A DNA stretch of 64,000 nt from Verrucomicrobiota bacterium (GTDB taxonomy: Bacteria > Verrucomicrobiota > Verrucomicrobiia > Limisphaerales > VHDF01): assembly GCA_016871495.1 (NCBI GenBank), contig VHDF01000015.1, positions 1 through 64,000 of the forward strand, given 5' to 3'. The position numbers and the translations under genes were made by a program. Positions 46,101-54,547 of the stretch are shown one piece after another. Numbering within the stretch: position 1 is the stretch's first letter; each line of letters begins with the position of its first letter. The notes below the pieces were generated by a model that had not been told where the DNA came from, did no database searches, and saw nothing but the letters and a program-made list of their open reading frames with translations.

Positions 46101-46816
46101 GATCCCCCTCCCCCCGCGGAGCTGGTGGTATTCGTCGTCGATTGCACCAGGATGGCGGAGACCACCTCGATGGGTTCGGCCACCGGCCGGCCCCGTTCTT
46201 CTTCGGGGCGCAGGAAGATTCTGACTTTCACGCCGAGGGGAAGATTGGTGCTCTGCGTCGTGTCCCAAACCTCGGACCATTCGTATCCGTTGTAAAACAG
46301 CGCGACCGCATGCTCCACATTCTCAAGCAAGACCGCCGTCTCCAGGTCTTCCGTGGTCACCGGCAGCAGGTTTCTGCTGGTCACCCGCACCAAATCAAAG
46401 CCCGGTGCCGGAGGGGTCGGGTTCGCTAAAAAATACGCGACCTTCTGGACCTCGCCGTACGGACTCCACTCGTCGATCGAACCCGTGGTGGTGTAAAGGT
46501 CGGGCGTCACGCGGCGGCCCGCGGCGTCCATCAGACTTCCACTCGAGGTCGTGAGGGTTTGGAACGTGCCCGACAACACGCCTCCCGGCAGCATCAACCC
46601 GGAAAGGTCTCGCCGGATCAACGCGATCGTCTGTTCGAGGGGCAACGCTCGTTGGGCCGCCTCCGCCGCCTTGTTCCGCAATCGCAGGGTCGCAAAATAC
46701 ACGCCATTGATCGCGACGAGCACGACCGCGAACACGGCCAGGGCCAGCAACAATTCCAGGAGCGTAAAAGCCGCCCGCCCCCGCCCGCTGGCTTGCGGTC
46801 GAATCCCCGCTTTCAC
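46097..46816 (-). CDS. gspJ: Type II secretion minor pseudopilin GspJ
   Basis: The 239-residue protein has a prepilin leader AAFTLLELLLALAVFAVVLV with Glu5, an LxxxxxxL-rich helix (AAEAAQRALPLEQTIALIRRDLSG) and a beta-rich C-terminal domain (VQKVAYFLANP, LVRVTSRNLLP, VEHAVALFYNGYEW, GVKVRIFL), matching GspJ. It overlaps gspI at its start and gspK at its end by 4 bases each. It forms the tip complex with GspI and GspK. Confidence 0.88.
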   Translation of the reverse strand: MKAGIRPQASGRGRAAFTLLELLLALAVFAVVLVAINGVYFATLRLRNKAAEAAQRALPLEQTIALIRRDLSGLMLPGGVLSGTFQTLTTSSGSLMDAAGRRVTPDLYTTTGSIDEWSPYGEVQKVAYFLANPTPPAPGFDLVRVTSRNLLPVTTEDLETAVLLENVEHAVALFYNGYEWSEVWDTTQSTNLPLGVKVRIFLRPEEERGRPVAEPIEVVSAILVQSTTNTTSSAGGGGS

Positions 46817-47265
46817 AGTGTCCCTCCTCGGCTGGAGGTCGTCACCCCCAGGAATGTTTCCGGATCAACCAGCGTCGTCAGCGTGGCGTCATACTCCTGT
46901 CCCTGGGCGTCGAAAAACACCTGCAGGGTCACTTCGGTCAAGTTCTCGAACGGCCAGGGCTCGGTTCGCAATCGCCACCGGTACTCACGACCGCCCTCCC
47001 GCACCATCCCGCTCTGAGTTGCGGATAAAAGTTCGCGCGTGGCGATCATTTCCTGAAGCAATCGGTCGCCAATGCGGGCGGCCGCCGAGCGCCTCTCCCC
47101 CACCTGGCCCGCCAGACCGGCGACGCGAACGGCCTGCACAGCGACCGGAATGACGATCGCCATGAACAGCAACGCGGCCAGCACCTCGGCCAGCGTGAAT
47201 CCCGCGCTCGCTCGTCTCTCAACGCCGAAGCCGGATCCGCTGCATCTGGTTGGTTTGAATTTCAT
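46813..47265 (-). CDS. gspI: Type II secretion minor pseudopilin GspI
   Basis: The 150-residue protein shows the prepilin motif ASAGFTLAEVLAALLFMAIVIP and the GspI arrangement of a long helix (RRSAAARIGDRLLQEMIATRE) followed by a small beta domain (YRWRLRTEPWPFENLTEVTLQVFF). Its start overlaps gspH by 47 bases and its stop overlaps gspJ by 4, a compact arrangement that supports one polycistronic message. Confidence 0.87.
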   Translation of the reverse strand: MKFKPTRCSGSGFGVERRASAGFTLAEVLAALLFMAIVIPVAVQAVRVAGLAGQVGERRSAAARIGDRLLQEMIATRELLSATQSGMVREGGREYRWRLRTEPWPFENLTEVTLQVFFDAQGQEYDATLTTLVDPETFLGVTTSSRGGTL

Positions 47266-47821
47266 AACTCAGGCTACTGCGGGTCAGCCCGATTCGCACT
47301 TCACTGTTCTCGCCTTCGCGAAACACCACGCTCTCCGGACTCGACATCGCAATGAATCCGTCGGGCGTGAATACCATGGCCGGAAGTAATCCCATCACGG
47401 GCCGGGCCGATTCCCGGCTTGACCGGCTTACCGGCGCCTGGAAGCCGCTCCGACCTAACCGCTCGACTTCCATCACAACGTCCTTCCCCAATTCATATTC
47501 CACCGCGCTCTCATCCTCGCGCCGCTCGAATCCGCTCTGCCTGGTCAATCCATAGCGCCGCTCTTTTTCGTCCATCCACAGCACCATCGGCACTCCTTCC
47601 CCCGTCGCCCGGCTCTGCGCGTAACGTGTGAGGGAAAGAAACCGCCGGGCTTCGGAGTCCGGTCCACGCCCCTTGAAAAACCGGGCCAATTGCGGAGCGG
47701 CGAGCGAAGTCACCACGGTCAACAGCGCCATCACCAGGATCAATTCGATCAGGGTGAACGCCGCGCCCGCCCGCCGCTCAACGCGACTTGGAGCTGCTCC
47801 AGTTGGTAATGTCATCTTCAC
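47219..47821 (-). CDS. gspH: Type II secretion minor pseudopilin GspH
   Basis: The 200-residue protein has the leader GAAFTLIELILVMALLTVVT with Glu5. A GspH/FimT-like domain follows: EARRFLSLTRYAQSRATGEGVPMVLWMD, then strands, with VVFREGENSEVRIGLTRSS near the end. GspH sits between the major pseudopilin and the tip complex. Its start overlaps gspG by 44 bases. Confidence 0.86.
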   Translation of the reverse strand: MKMTLPTGAAPSRVERRAGAAFTLIELILVMALLTVVTSLAAPQLARFFKGRGPDSEARRFLSLTRYAQSRATGEGVPMVLWMDEKERRYGLTRQSGFERREDESAVEYELGKDVVMEVERLGRSGFQAPVSRSSRESARPVMGLLPAMVFTPDGFIAMSSPESVVFREGENSEVRIGLTRSSLSYEIQTNQMQRIRLRR

Positions 47822-48251
47822 TGCCCGCCTTGCCGTCCGGACCGGGCGACATCAAGTCATAAGAAGTGGGATTGTTCCTGCCGGGGCACTCATAGACATA
47901 CGCGGCGCCCCACGGATCCACGGGAATTTCGTTCTTGAGATAGGGCCCCTTCCAGCTTTGTGCGTCGCGCGGCGCCGTCACCAGCTCCTGCAAGCCGTTT
48001 TTCCCCTTGGGATAATAGCCGTTATCAACCTCGAAGGCGTCCAAGGCTGTGCCAAACGTGGCAATCTGCGATTTCGCGGCCGTGACACGCGCTTGTTCTG
48101 TGCGTCCCGAAAACTTCGGAACCACAATCGCCGCCAGCACGCCCAAAATGACAAGCACCAGCAGCAGTTCAATGAGGGTGAATCCGGCGCGAGACGCACG
48201 GTCCGTCTGAAGACGGGGTTTGGAGGATAGGCGCATAATCGAAAAGTTCAC
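47778..48251 (-). CDS. gspG: Type II secretion major pseudopilin GspG
   Basis: The 157-residue protein carries the classical leader [25 protein letters not shown], followed by KSQIATFGTALDAFEVDNGYYPKGKNGLQELV, WKGPYLKN and IPVDPWGAAYVYECPG. The C-terminal SPGPDGKAGSEDDITNW includes the acidic GspG calcium site. It builds the pseudopilus shaft. The leader would be cut by a prepilin peptidase, which is not encoded in this window. Confidence 0.95.
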   Translation of the reverse strand: MNFSIMRLSSKPRLQTDRASRAGFTLIELLLVLVILGVLAAIVVPKFSGRTEQARVTAAKSQIATFGTALDAFEVDNGYYPKGKNGLQELVTAPRDAQSWKGPYLKNEIPVDPWGAAYVYECPGRNNPTSYDLMSPGPDGKAGSEDDITNWSSSKSR

Positions 48252-49552
48252 TTCACATGGTCCTGCAGGCTGAAGATCGGGATCACCATGCCGATAAAAA
48301 TAATCCCGATGAAACCCGCGATGAAAAAAAGCATGAGGGGCTCAGCCAAGGCGACCGCCGACTTCAACTGCCGGTCCAGATCGCCCTCCGTAACCTGGGC
48401 CAGCCTCACCAGTTCATGGTCCAGCTTCGCGCTCTCCTCCGCCACCGAAATCATTTCCAGCGTCGAGCCATTGAACAAGACGCGGCATTGGCCCAAACTG
48501 CCGGCGAGCGATTTCCCCTCCTTCACACTGTCGATGGACGCCGCGACGGCATCGACCAGTATTTGATTCCCGATCGACCGGCGTGCCACGTTCAACCCCC
48601 CGATCAACGGCACCCCGGCGCCAAGCAGCGTGCCCAGCATCCGGCAAAATCGCGCCATCGCAAACTGAGCGACCAGACTCCCGATCACCGGTATTCTCAA
48701 GATGGCCCCCTCCCAAACGCGCCGCCCCCGCTCGGAAAGAAACCAGCTGCGAACGAGGTAGCCGACCAAGGCCAGGCCCAAAGCGATGAACAACCCGTAG
48801 CCGCGCATGAACTCGCTGACGGACACGATCAACTGCGTCAATAACGGCAGCTTGGCGCCAAAACCCGCAAAGATGGTCTGAAAGCGCGGAATGAAAAAGA
48901 CGAGCAGAAAGATCAAAACCGCCAGCGCGAGCACGAGCAAAATGGTGGGATACAACAAGGCGGTCATCACCTTGCCGCGCATCTCCTTCTCGCGCGCTTG
49001 AAAATCCGCGATCTGCCCCAGCACGACGTCCAAAAATCCACCCGTCTCCCCGGCCTCCACCATCGCCACATAAACCCGCGGGAATACCCCGGGCGCCTTG
49101 GCCATCGAGTCGGTCAGCGAGACGCCGTCCACCACGGAATCATGAATCTCTTTCCACTGGGCGCCCGCAGTCGGTGAAGCCGCCTCGCGCTGCAAAATCA
49201 CCAACGCCCGGCTCAAAGGCACTCCCGCCGCCAGCAAGCTCGAAAGCAACCGGGTGAAATTCTCCAAAACCCTCGCCGTAATCTTCTGGCTTCCCAGGCT
49301 GAACGACCCGGGCTTCAAGGCCGGAGCCGGATCTGCAGCCGGGGCCGTCCGCTTCTCGGGTCCCCGCCCGCCCGCCGGCAATGCCCCCGACTTGGCCGCA
49401 GCCTTGCCCATGGCGGATCGCTCCGCCAGCTTGAGAGGCCGCAGCCCCATCGCCTCAAGCTGTTTGAAGGCCTCCTGGCGTCCGCCTGCCTCCAGTTCCC
49501 CTTCACGGGTGGACCCGTTCTCAGCCAGTCCTTTGTAGGCGAAATACGGCAT
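48248..49552 (-). CDS. gspF: Type II secretion inner-membrane platform protein GspF
   Basis: The 434-residue protein has the short N-terminal domain (MPYFAYKGLAENGSTREGEL) and two T2SSF modules, each with FxRxLxxLLxAGVPLxxAL (FTRLLSSLLAAGVPLSRAL; FCRMLGTLLGAGVPLIGGL). Membrane helices follow (TILLVLALAVLIFLLVFFIP; GLFIALGLALVGYLV; LMLFFIAGFIGIIFIGMVIP). It anchors the ATPase and pseudopilus assembly. An unusual Lys/Ala/Pro-rich insert lies at about residues 50-85. The stop overlaps gspG by 4 bases. Confidence 0.95.
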   Translation of the reverse strand: MPYFAYKGLAENGSTREGELEAGGRQEAFKQLEAMGLRPLKLAERSAMGKAAAKSGALPAGGRGPEKRTAPAADPAPALKPGSFSLGSQKITARVLENFTRLLSSLLAAGVPLSRALVILQREAASPTAGAQWKEIHDSVVDGVSLTDSMAKAPGVFPRVYVAMVEAGETGGFLDVVLGQIADFQAREKEMRGKVMTALLYPTILLVLALAVLIFLLVFFIPRFQTIFAGFGAKLPLLTQLIVSVSEFMRGYGLFIALGLALVGYLVRSWFLSERGRRVWEGAILRIPVIGSLVAQFAMARFCRMLGTLLGAGVPLIGGLNVARRSIGNQILVDAVAASIDSVKEGKSLAGSLGQCRVLFNGSTLEMISVAEESAKLDHELVRLAQVTEGDLDRQLKSAVALAEPLMLFFIAGFIGIIFIGMVIPIFSLQDHVK

Positions 49553-49563
49553 AACGAGGGCGC

Positions 49564-51315
49564 CTAAGCGTTCGCTTCGGATTCCGCGACCGCCAGCATG
49601 GGGCTTGTGTCCCCCGAGGCGTCCCCAACGGATTGATCTTTCGTAACCCGCAGGACCTCCTCAGGCGTGGTGTGCCCCAGGCCCACCAGCCGCCATCCAT
49701 CCTCGGCCAGCGTCCGCATGCCCGATCGCACCGCGGCTTCCCGAATCTCGCCGCTCGAGGCGTTCTTCAAAATCAATTGCCTCACCTCGAACCCCGCATC
49801 CATCCATTCAAAGATCGCGCGCCGCCCGTGATAACCGGTGTTGCGACATTCGCGACAACCCACCGCCTTGAAAACGGCAGCCTCAGCCGCCAAACCCGCG
49901 GAGATTTTGAACGACGCCGTCGTCGGGGAGCAGTCCGCCACCTTGCAATGCGGACACAAAACGCGAACCAGGCGCTGGGCGAGCACCGCCTCCAGCGACG
50001 AAGCCACCAGGTAAGGCTCGACCCCCATGTCCACCAACCGGGTCAACGCACCCGGTGCGTCATTCGTGTGCAAGGTCGAAAACACCAAATGACCTGTGAG
50101 CGAAGCTTGCACCGCAATCTGAGCCGTTTCCCGATCGCGAATTTCACCGATCAACACCACGTCAGGATCGTGGCGCAAGACCGCCCTCAGCCCGCGCGCA
50201 AAAGTAAGACCCGCTTTCTCCGAGACCTGAATCTGATTGATGCCGCGCAGTTGATACTCGATCGGATCCTCGATGGTGATGATCTTCCGGACCGCGTCGT
50301 TGATCTCGTTCAGCGCCGTGTAAAGCGTGGAGGTCTTGCCGCTCCCCGTCGGCCCCGTCACGAGCACGATGCCGTGCGGCAATCCCAACACACGGCGAAA
50401 ACTCCGGAGCGGCCTCGCGTCCAGCCCCAATTCATTCATGCCTCGCAGCGTTGAATTCTGCCTCAACAAACGCATCACCACCGCCTCGCCATGAAGCATC
50501 GGAATCACCGACACGCGAATATCCACTTCAGCCTCGTCGATGCGGACCTTGATGCGGCCGTCCTGTGGGAGCCGTTTCTCGGCAATGTTGAGATGACTGA
50601 GAATCTTGACGCGTGACACAATGGCCGGCTGGAAGCGCTTGATCTGCGCCGGCACCGGAACCTCCTGCAGCACACCGTCAATGCGATAGCGAATGCGAAG
50701 TTCGTGCTCGAAAGGTTCGAGGTGAACGTCGGACGCTCTCAACTCAATCGCGTCTTTCAACACCTGGTTGACGAAACGGATGATGGAGGCGTCCTCGGCA
50801 GCGTTGTCGAGATTCGTGCCCTCTTCTTCCCCTTCGCGCACCACCTCGAGTCCGGCGGCCACATCCAGGGTGTCAATGGTGTCCGCCCCGACACCGAGGC
50901 GCTTCTTCATTTCGCGCTGCACCGCTTCCCGCGGCGCCAGCACCGGCTCGAGCCGAAGCCCGGTCATCGTCTTGAGCGCGTCCAACCCCTCGGTGGCAAA
51001 CAGACGGCTTGTGGCAATCTCCACCCACCCATCCACGCGCCTCAGCGGAAGCAGCTCTTCCTTCAGCAACAGCCGGGCCGGGAAAAGGGAGAGGACCTGT
51101 TTGTCCGGCTCCACATCTTCCAGCGTCGTGAACTCGAGCTCGTATTCGTCCGCCAGCCAGCGGAGGACGCTTTCCTCGGTCGCCGCCAGGCCCCGGCCAG
51201 ACCGCACGGAGCTCAGGGCGAAGGCCCGCGCGTCCGGCTCCGTCAACTGCCGTCCGGCGACCAAACGCTCCAGGAGCGCTCGCAACTCCGCACTCTCGAT
51301 GTCAGGCAGAGGCAT
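49564..51315 (-). CDS. gspE: Type II secretion ATPase GspE
   Basis: The 583-residue protein has N1E-type domains (residues 1-150), the SDVHLEPFEHELRIRYRIDG region, a Walker A GPTGSGKTSTLYTAL near residue 320, an Asp box (KIITIEDPIEYQL), a Walker B-like DPDVVLIGEIRDRETAQIA and a His box (LTGHLVFSTLHTNDA). A four-Cys zinc module (CPHCKVADC...CRECRNTG) marks GspE rather than PilT. It powers pseudopilus assembly. It lies 11 bases upstream of gspF on the same strand. Confidence 0.96.
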   Translation of the reverse strand: MPLPDIESAELRALLERLVAGRQLTEPDARAFALSSVRSGRGLAATEESVLRWLADEYELEFTTLEDVEPDKQVLSLFPARLLLKEELLPLRRVDGWVEIATSRLFATEGLDALKTMTGLRLEPVLAPREAVQREMKKRLGVGADTIDTLDVAAGLEVVREGEEEGTNLDNAAEDASIIRFVNQVLKDAIELRASDVHLEPFEHELRIRYRIDGVLQEVPVPAQIKRFQPAIVSRVKILSHLNIAEKRLPQDGRIKVRIDEAEVDIRVSVIPMLHGEAVVMRLLRQNSTLRGMNELGLDARPLRSFRRVLGLPHGIVLVTGPTGSGKTSTLYTALNEINDAVRKIITIEDPIEYQLRGINQIQVSEKAGLTFARGLRAVLRHDPDVVLIGEIRDRETAQIAVQASLTGHLVFSTLHTNDAPGALTRLVDMGVEPYLVASSLEAVLAQRLVRVLCPHCKVADCSPTTASFKISAGLAAEAAVFKAVGCRECRNTGYHGRRAIFEWMDAGFEVRQLILKNASSGEIREAAVRSGMRTLAEDGWRLVGLGHTTPEEVLRVTKDQSVGDASGDTSPMLAVAESEANA

Positions 51316-51336
51316 GGGAAAGGCGAACGAGGCGGA

Positions 51337-51891
51337 TTAACGGAGCAATCCGTTCATGACCGCCACCGCTTCTTGACGCACATTCAGAACTTTCTTCAGT
51401 TCCTCTTGCGCCGCTTCCAGCTTGGCTTCATTGGCCTTCCTTGCCTCGCGCAGTTTGGCGAGCAGGTTCTTGATCTCCTGAGCCGGAGCCTTGGCTTCAA
51501 GAGCGGCCCGCAGCGCATCCGACTCGGGATTCCCACCGCCCCATCGCCGGCCACCCCCATCGCCGCCACCATCGCCACTCCGCGCACCGCCCCGCCCCCC
51601 AAACATCGCGCCCATGCCACTGTTGCTGATCCGCAATTCCGCAACCTTGGCAATCCGCTCGGAAATCAACTTCCATTCGGCGTCATCCGGAACCTCCATC
51701 TGCTCCCGATAACGGTCCATCATGCGCTGGCGCATTTGCTCGGGATCGAAATTGCCACGACCCTGCCCAGGCTGGCGCTGTGGTTGCTGGTCCTGAGCCG
51801 AAACCGGCACAGCGCTCAGGCCGATGCCCAAGACCATCATCGCAGCCATGGTGGTGAATTCATGCAAGAGTTTCATAGACTTGATCTTCAT
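51337..51891 (-). CDS. Exported Gly/Arg-rich helical protein at the head of the T2SS operon
   Basis: The 184-residue protein has a signal peptide (KLLHEFTTMAAMMVLGIGLSAVPVSAQ), a Gln/Arg-rich segment (QMRQRMMDRYREQM), a low-complexity Gly/Arg tract (MFGGRGGARSGDGGGDGGG) and a C-terminal coiled-coil (KNLLAKLREARKANEAKLEAAQEELKKVLNVRQEAV). The helical parts resemble the Spy/CpxP-like periplasmic type, but I cannot assign a family. It lies 21 bases upstream of gspE and is probably the first gene of the operon, suggesting a periplasmic accessory or sensor role. Confidence 0.75.
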   Translation of the reverse strand: MKIKSMKLLHEFTTMAAMMVLGIGLSAVPVSAQDQQPQRQPGQGRGNFDPEQMRQRMMDRYREQMEVPDDAEWKLISERIAKVAELRISNSGMGAMFGGRGGARSGDGGGDGGGRRWGGGNPESDALRAALEAKAPAQEIKNLLAKLREARKANEAKLEAAQEELKKVLNVRQEAVAVMNGLLR

Positions 51892-52415
51892 TGTGTTTTG
51901 ATTCGAACGACTACCGGCACAGAACTACTCCTCGTGACGAATACATCACGGGTTTGGTTACACCTCTCGCATTCGCCGTGCCACAAGTCCTCTTTGAATT
52001 GGAATCTTTAAAACCACCTTCTCCCCCCACGCCTTCCAATCCTTATCAATCTCTATGCAAAACCCTTGTTGAAAACACGTTGCACATGACCGTCACAGGA
52101 TTCCGTCGAAGTCCATCGTTTCGTAGATTGAATCGGTGGCGAACCCCAACCGCATCCACCCCAGGTCCATGCGATCCTACCTCCTGCTCCCCGCGCAAGT
52201 TATGCTCAACCGACACCCCCGCACTGCGCAACTCTTGCGCACAAGCCAAGTCTCAGACTCCAGGTCGATTTCGAACCAAGCCAACGCTCTTGAACTCCTG
52301 AGATCTCTTCCAAGGCTGCCACAAGAAACAATCCCTCACGATGGCTCTCCGTTGATTTCGCCCTTCTAAACCTGAAGCCTGCTTTCTAGATTGGCCGCCG
52401 GGCTCCGCCCCCACG
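51892..52415. other. Divergent intergenic region without a gene
   Basis: The 524 bases separate the T2SS operon (minus) from the glycosyltransferases (plus). Open frames here have no coding character. A short inverted repeat CGTGA-N8-TCACG at 51933-51950 lies about 45 bases upstream of the first T2SS gene and could be an operator, but it is too short to claim. The T2SS promoter must lie in this stretch; I could not single it out. Confidence 0.4.
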
Positions 52416-53258
52416 ATGCCAACTGACCACGGCTCTTCCGCCCGCGACGCCAAACTTGCCAGCGTGCTCATCGCAGCTCGCAACGAATCACGCCACGTCG
52501 AGAAATGCCTTCAGTCCCTTCTTGCCCAATCCTATCCCCATATCGAAATCATCGTGATCGATGACGGCTCGACCGATGATACCGCGCAACGCGCCCTTCA
52601 ATCGGGGGTTCGTGTGCTGTCCCAACTTCACTCGGGCAAGGCCAGGGCCCTCGCCGCCGGCGCCCGCATCGCCGCCGGGAAGGCCCTGCTTTTTCTCGAT
52701 GCCGACATGATCTTCGACCAGGATTATGTCCGGCATCTCGTCACCCCCATCTTCTCCGCTGAAACGGTCGGCACAGCGCATGCCATCGAACATGTCGCGA
52801 ATCCGGAAAACCGCTCGAGCCGCTGCTGGCAGCGGCAAGCCGGTCTGCCTCTCACCGAGCGGCTCGTCATCGGCGACGAAGAGTTTCGAAAGGGAAGCCA
52901 GGTGTTTCGCGCCGTCGAATCCGCCGCTTTTCACCGGGTGGGCGGCTTTGATGACATCGGCTACTTGGACGATCAGACCCTCGCCCCCAAACTCGGGTGC
53001 CGCGCCCTCTGGATTCGTGAAGCCATTTGTTCCCATTACAACGTGGAATCGCTGGCGGAGGTCGCCGCCCTCGGACGCTGGGCTTCCGTCGCCCTGGCGC
53101 GGGAAAAAGGGGTTGAGGCGAAGCGGAGGTTCCTTCCCCCTGTCATCGCTTTGCGCGCCCTCCTGAATACGGTGCGCCTCGGCCCGGCCATGGCCGCTTA
53201 CCGCTGCGCTTGGGAATGGGGCGCCTGGACCGGCCTGCGTCACCCGTCAACCCCATGA
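52416..53258 (+). CDS. Family 2 glycosyltransferase
   Basis: The 280-residue protein is a GT-A fold glycosyltransferase (PF00535): SVLIAARNESRHVEKCLQSL, IEIIVIDDGSTDDTAQ (nucleotide site), and ALLFLDADMIF (metal-binding DXD). The acceptor part has FHRVGGFDDIGYLDDQTL. There is no membrane domain, apart from hydrophobic C-terminal segments. It probably adds a sugar to a surface glycan. The stop overlaps the next glycosyltransferase start (ATGA). Confidence 0.9.
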   Translation: MPTDHGSSARDAKLASVLIAARNESRHVEKCLQSLLAQSYPHIEIIVIDDGSTDDTAQRALQSGVRVLSQLHSGKARALAAGARIAAGKALLFLDADMIFDQDYVRHLVTPIFSAETVGTAHAIEHVANPENRSSRCWQRQAGLPLTERLVIGDEEFRKGSQVFRAVESAAFHRVGGFDDIGYLDDQTLAPKLGCRALWIREAICSHYNVESLAEVAALGRWASVALAREKGVEAKRRFLPPVIALRALLNTVRLGPAMAAYRCAWEWGAWTGLRHPSTP

Positions 53259-54172
53259 ACCGCACCACCTCCGCCGTCGTGCTGAGCTATGAGCGGCCAG
53301 CCATGCTGCGCGCTTCCCTCGAGTCCTTGCAGGCGCAGTCCCCCCCCCTCGACGAAATGATCGTGGTCAACAATCCAGGCCCGCGCTCGCCCGAAATCGA
53401 TGACGTGCTCGCCTCCTTCCCCTCCTGCCGCATGATCCGGCCATCTGAAAATCTGGGGTTCACCGGCGGGATGAACCTCGGACTCCGCGCAGCCTCCGGA
53501 CACTGGGTCTATTTCACGGAGGACGACATGATCACCCGGCCCGGCTGCCTAAGTGCCCTGCGGGAATGCATGGAACGTCATCCGGATACCGGCCTGGCAG
53601 CGCCGGTGATGTTCCGGCGCGGCACCCACGAAATCCACTCGGCCGGATGCCGGCTTCATCTGGGGTCCGTTTTCCGACAGGAAGGCTTGGGCCGGGAAAC
53701 CTGGCAAACGGCCGTCGCGCAAGGAACCGTCGAAATCGATTTCGCCGGGGGATCGGCCCTGTTCGCCGAACGTCAGCGAATCCTGGACTGCGGCGGCTTT
53801 CACCCGGACTTCTTCATGTATTACGAGGACGCGGAACTCGCCCTGCGGCTGAAACGCTTCGGATTCAAGGTCCGATTGTCGGGCCACGCGGCGGTGGAGC
53901 ATTTCGATCCGCCCCCCTCCGCGTTCGACCCCGGACTCGAGTTTCACAAAATGAAGAATCTGGTCGCGCTCTATGCGCTGCATGGACAGCCCCACGTCTG
54001 GCCGATTTTCTTTTTGCGCTACGCCCTGATTCAACCGCTTCGGATTTTTCGAGAGCATCCTCGCCGCGCGCGCACGATGTGGCGTGCCTGGGCACGGCAA
54101 CTCTCCCGCTTGCCGGCCTCCTTCGCGCTGGAGCGCGAATCGTGGCCGCCGCTCCCCCATCGGGCTTCTTGA
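53255..54172 (+). CDS. Family 2 glycosyltransferase, rhamnosyltransferase-like
   Basis: From ATG 53255 (coupled by ATGA) the protein is 305 residues: SAVVLSYERPAMLRASLESLQ, EMIVVNNPG, NLGFTGGMNLGLRAASG, VYFTEDDMITRPG (DXD-like), and a C-terminal DFFMYYEDAELALRLKRFGFKV block typical of rhamnosyl-type GT2 enzymes. It acts on nucleotide-sugar donors in the cytoplasm. The two GT genes may build one glycan; the acceptor is not evident. Confidence 0.9.
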   Translation: MNRTTSAVVLSYERPAMLRASLESLQAQSPPLDEMIVVNNPGPRSPEIDDVLASFPSCRMIRPSENLGFTGGMNLGLRAASGHWVYFTEDDMITRPGCLSALRECMERHPDTGLAAPVMFRRGTHEIHSAGCRLHLGSVFRQEGLGRETWQTAVAQGTVEIDFAGGSALFAERQRILDCGGFHPDFFMYYEDAELALRLKRFGFKVRLSGHAAVEHFDPPPSAFDPGLEFHKMKNLVALYALHGQPHVWPIFFLRYALIQPLRIFREHPRRARTMWRAWARQLSRLPASFALERESWPPLPHRAS

Positions 54173-54289
54173 TCATTCCCTCCCCCGCACCCGCCAAACC
54201 ACCGCGCAACAAATTTTGCGCGCCCTATACCAAGGGAGGGTGCGCCATCCTTCGCTTCCGGGTCTACGCTCACCTCGGATCGAAACGCC

Positions 54290-54547
54290 ATGATAACCCT
54301 AGGCTTAGTTCTGACTTTGGACCCGGATCACCCAGAGATTTCCCGGCTCCCGTCGCGCCTGGCGGAGTGGCCGGAATGTTCAACGGGCTCCAGGCAGGAT
54401 GCTTGGCTTCCCCTCGCGGTTGAAGCCTTGGACGAGGAAGCATGCCGGAATTGGCATGACCGCCTCGCCGCCCTTCCTGGTGTGGCGTTCGTCGATGTCG
54501 TTCACGTTCGTTTCAACGATTCCAACTCCGATTCCGGCAACTCATGA
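54290..54547 (+). CDS. NapD-like chaperone
   Basis: The 85-residue protein has the size and pattern of NapD: ITLGLVLTLD, AWLPLAVEALDEEACRNWHDRL and LPGVAFVDVVHVRFN, an alternating beta-alpha-beta plan. NapD binds the Tat leader of NapA to hold back export until cofactor insertion. Its stop overlaps the NapA start by four bases (ATGA), the usual Nap arrangement, which supports the call despite low similarity. Confidence 0.7.
   Translation: MITLGLVLTLDPDHPEISRLPSRLAEWPECSTGSRQDAWLPLAVEALDEEACRNWHDRLAALPGVAFVDVVHVRFNDSNSDSGNS

Noticed and set aside
51933-51950. CGTGA-N8-TCACG inverted repeat upstream of the T2SS operon as an operator
   Set aside because: A 5-bp arm is expected by chance; not enough to claim a regulator site.
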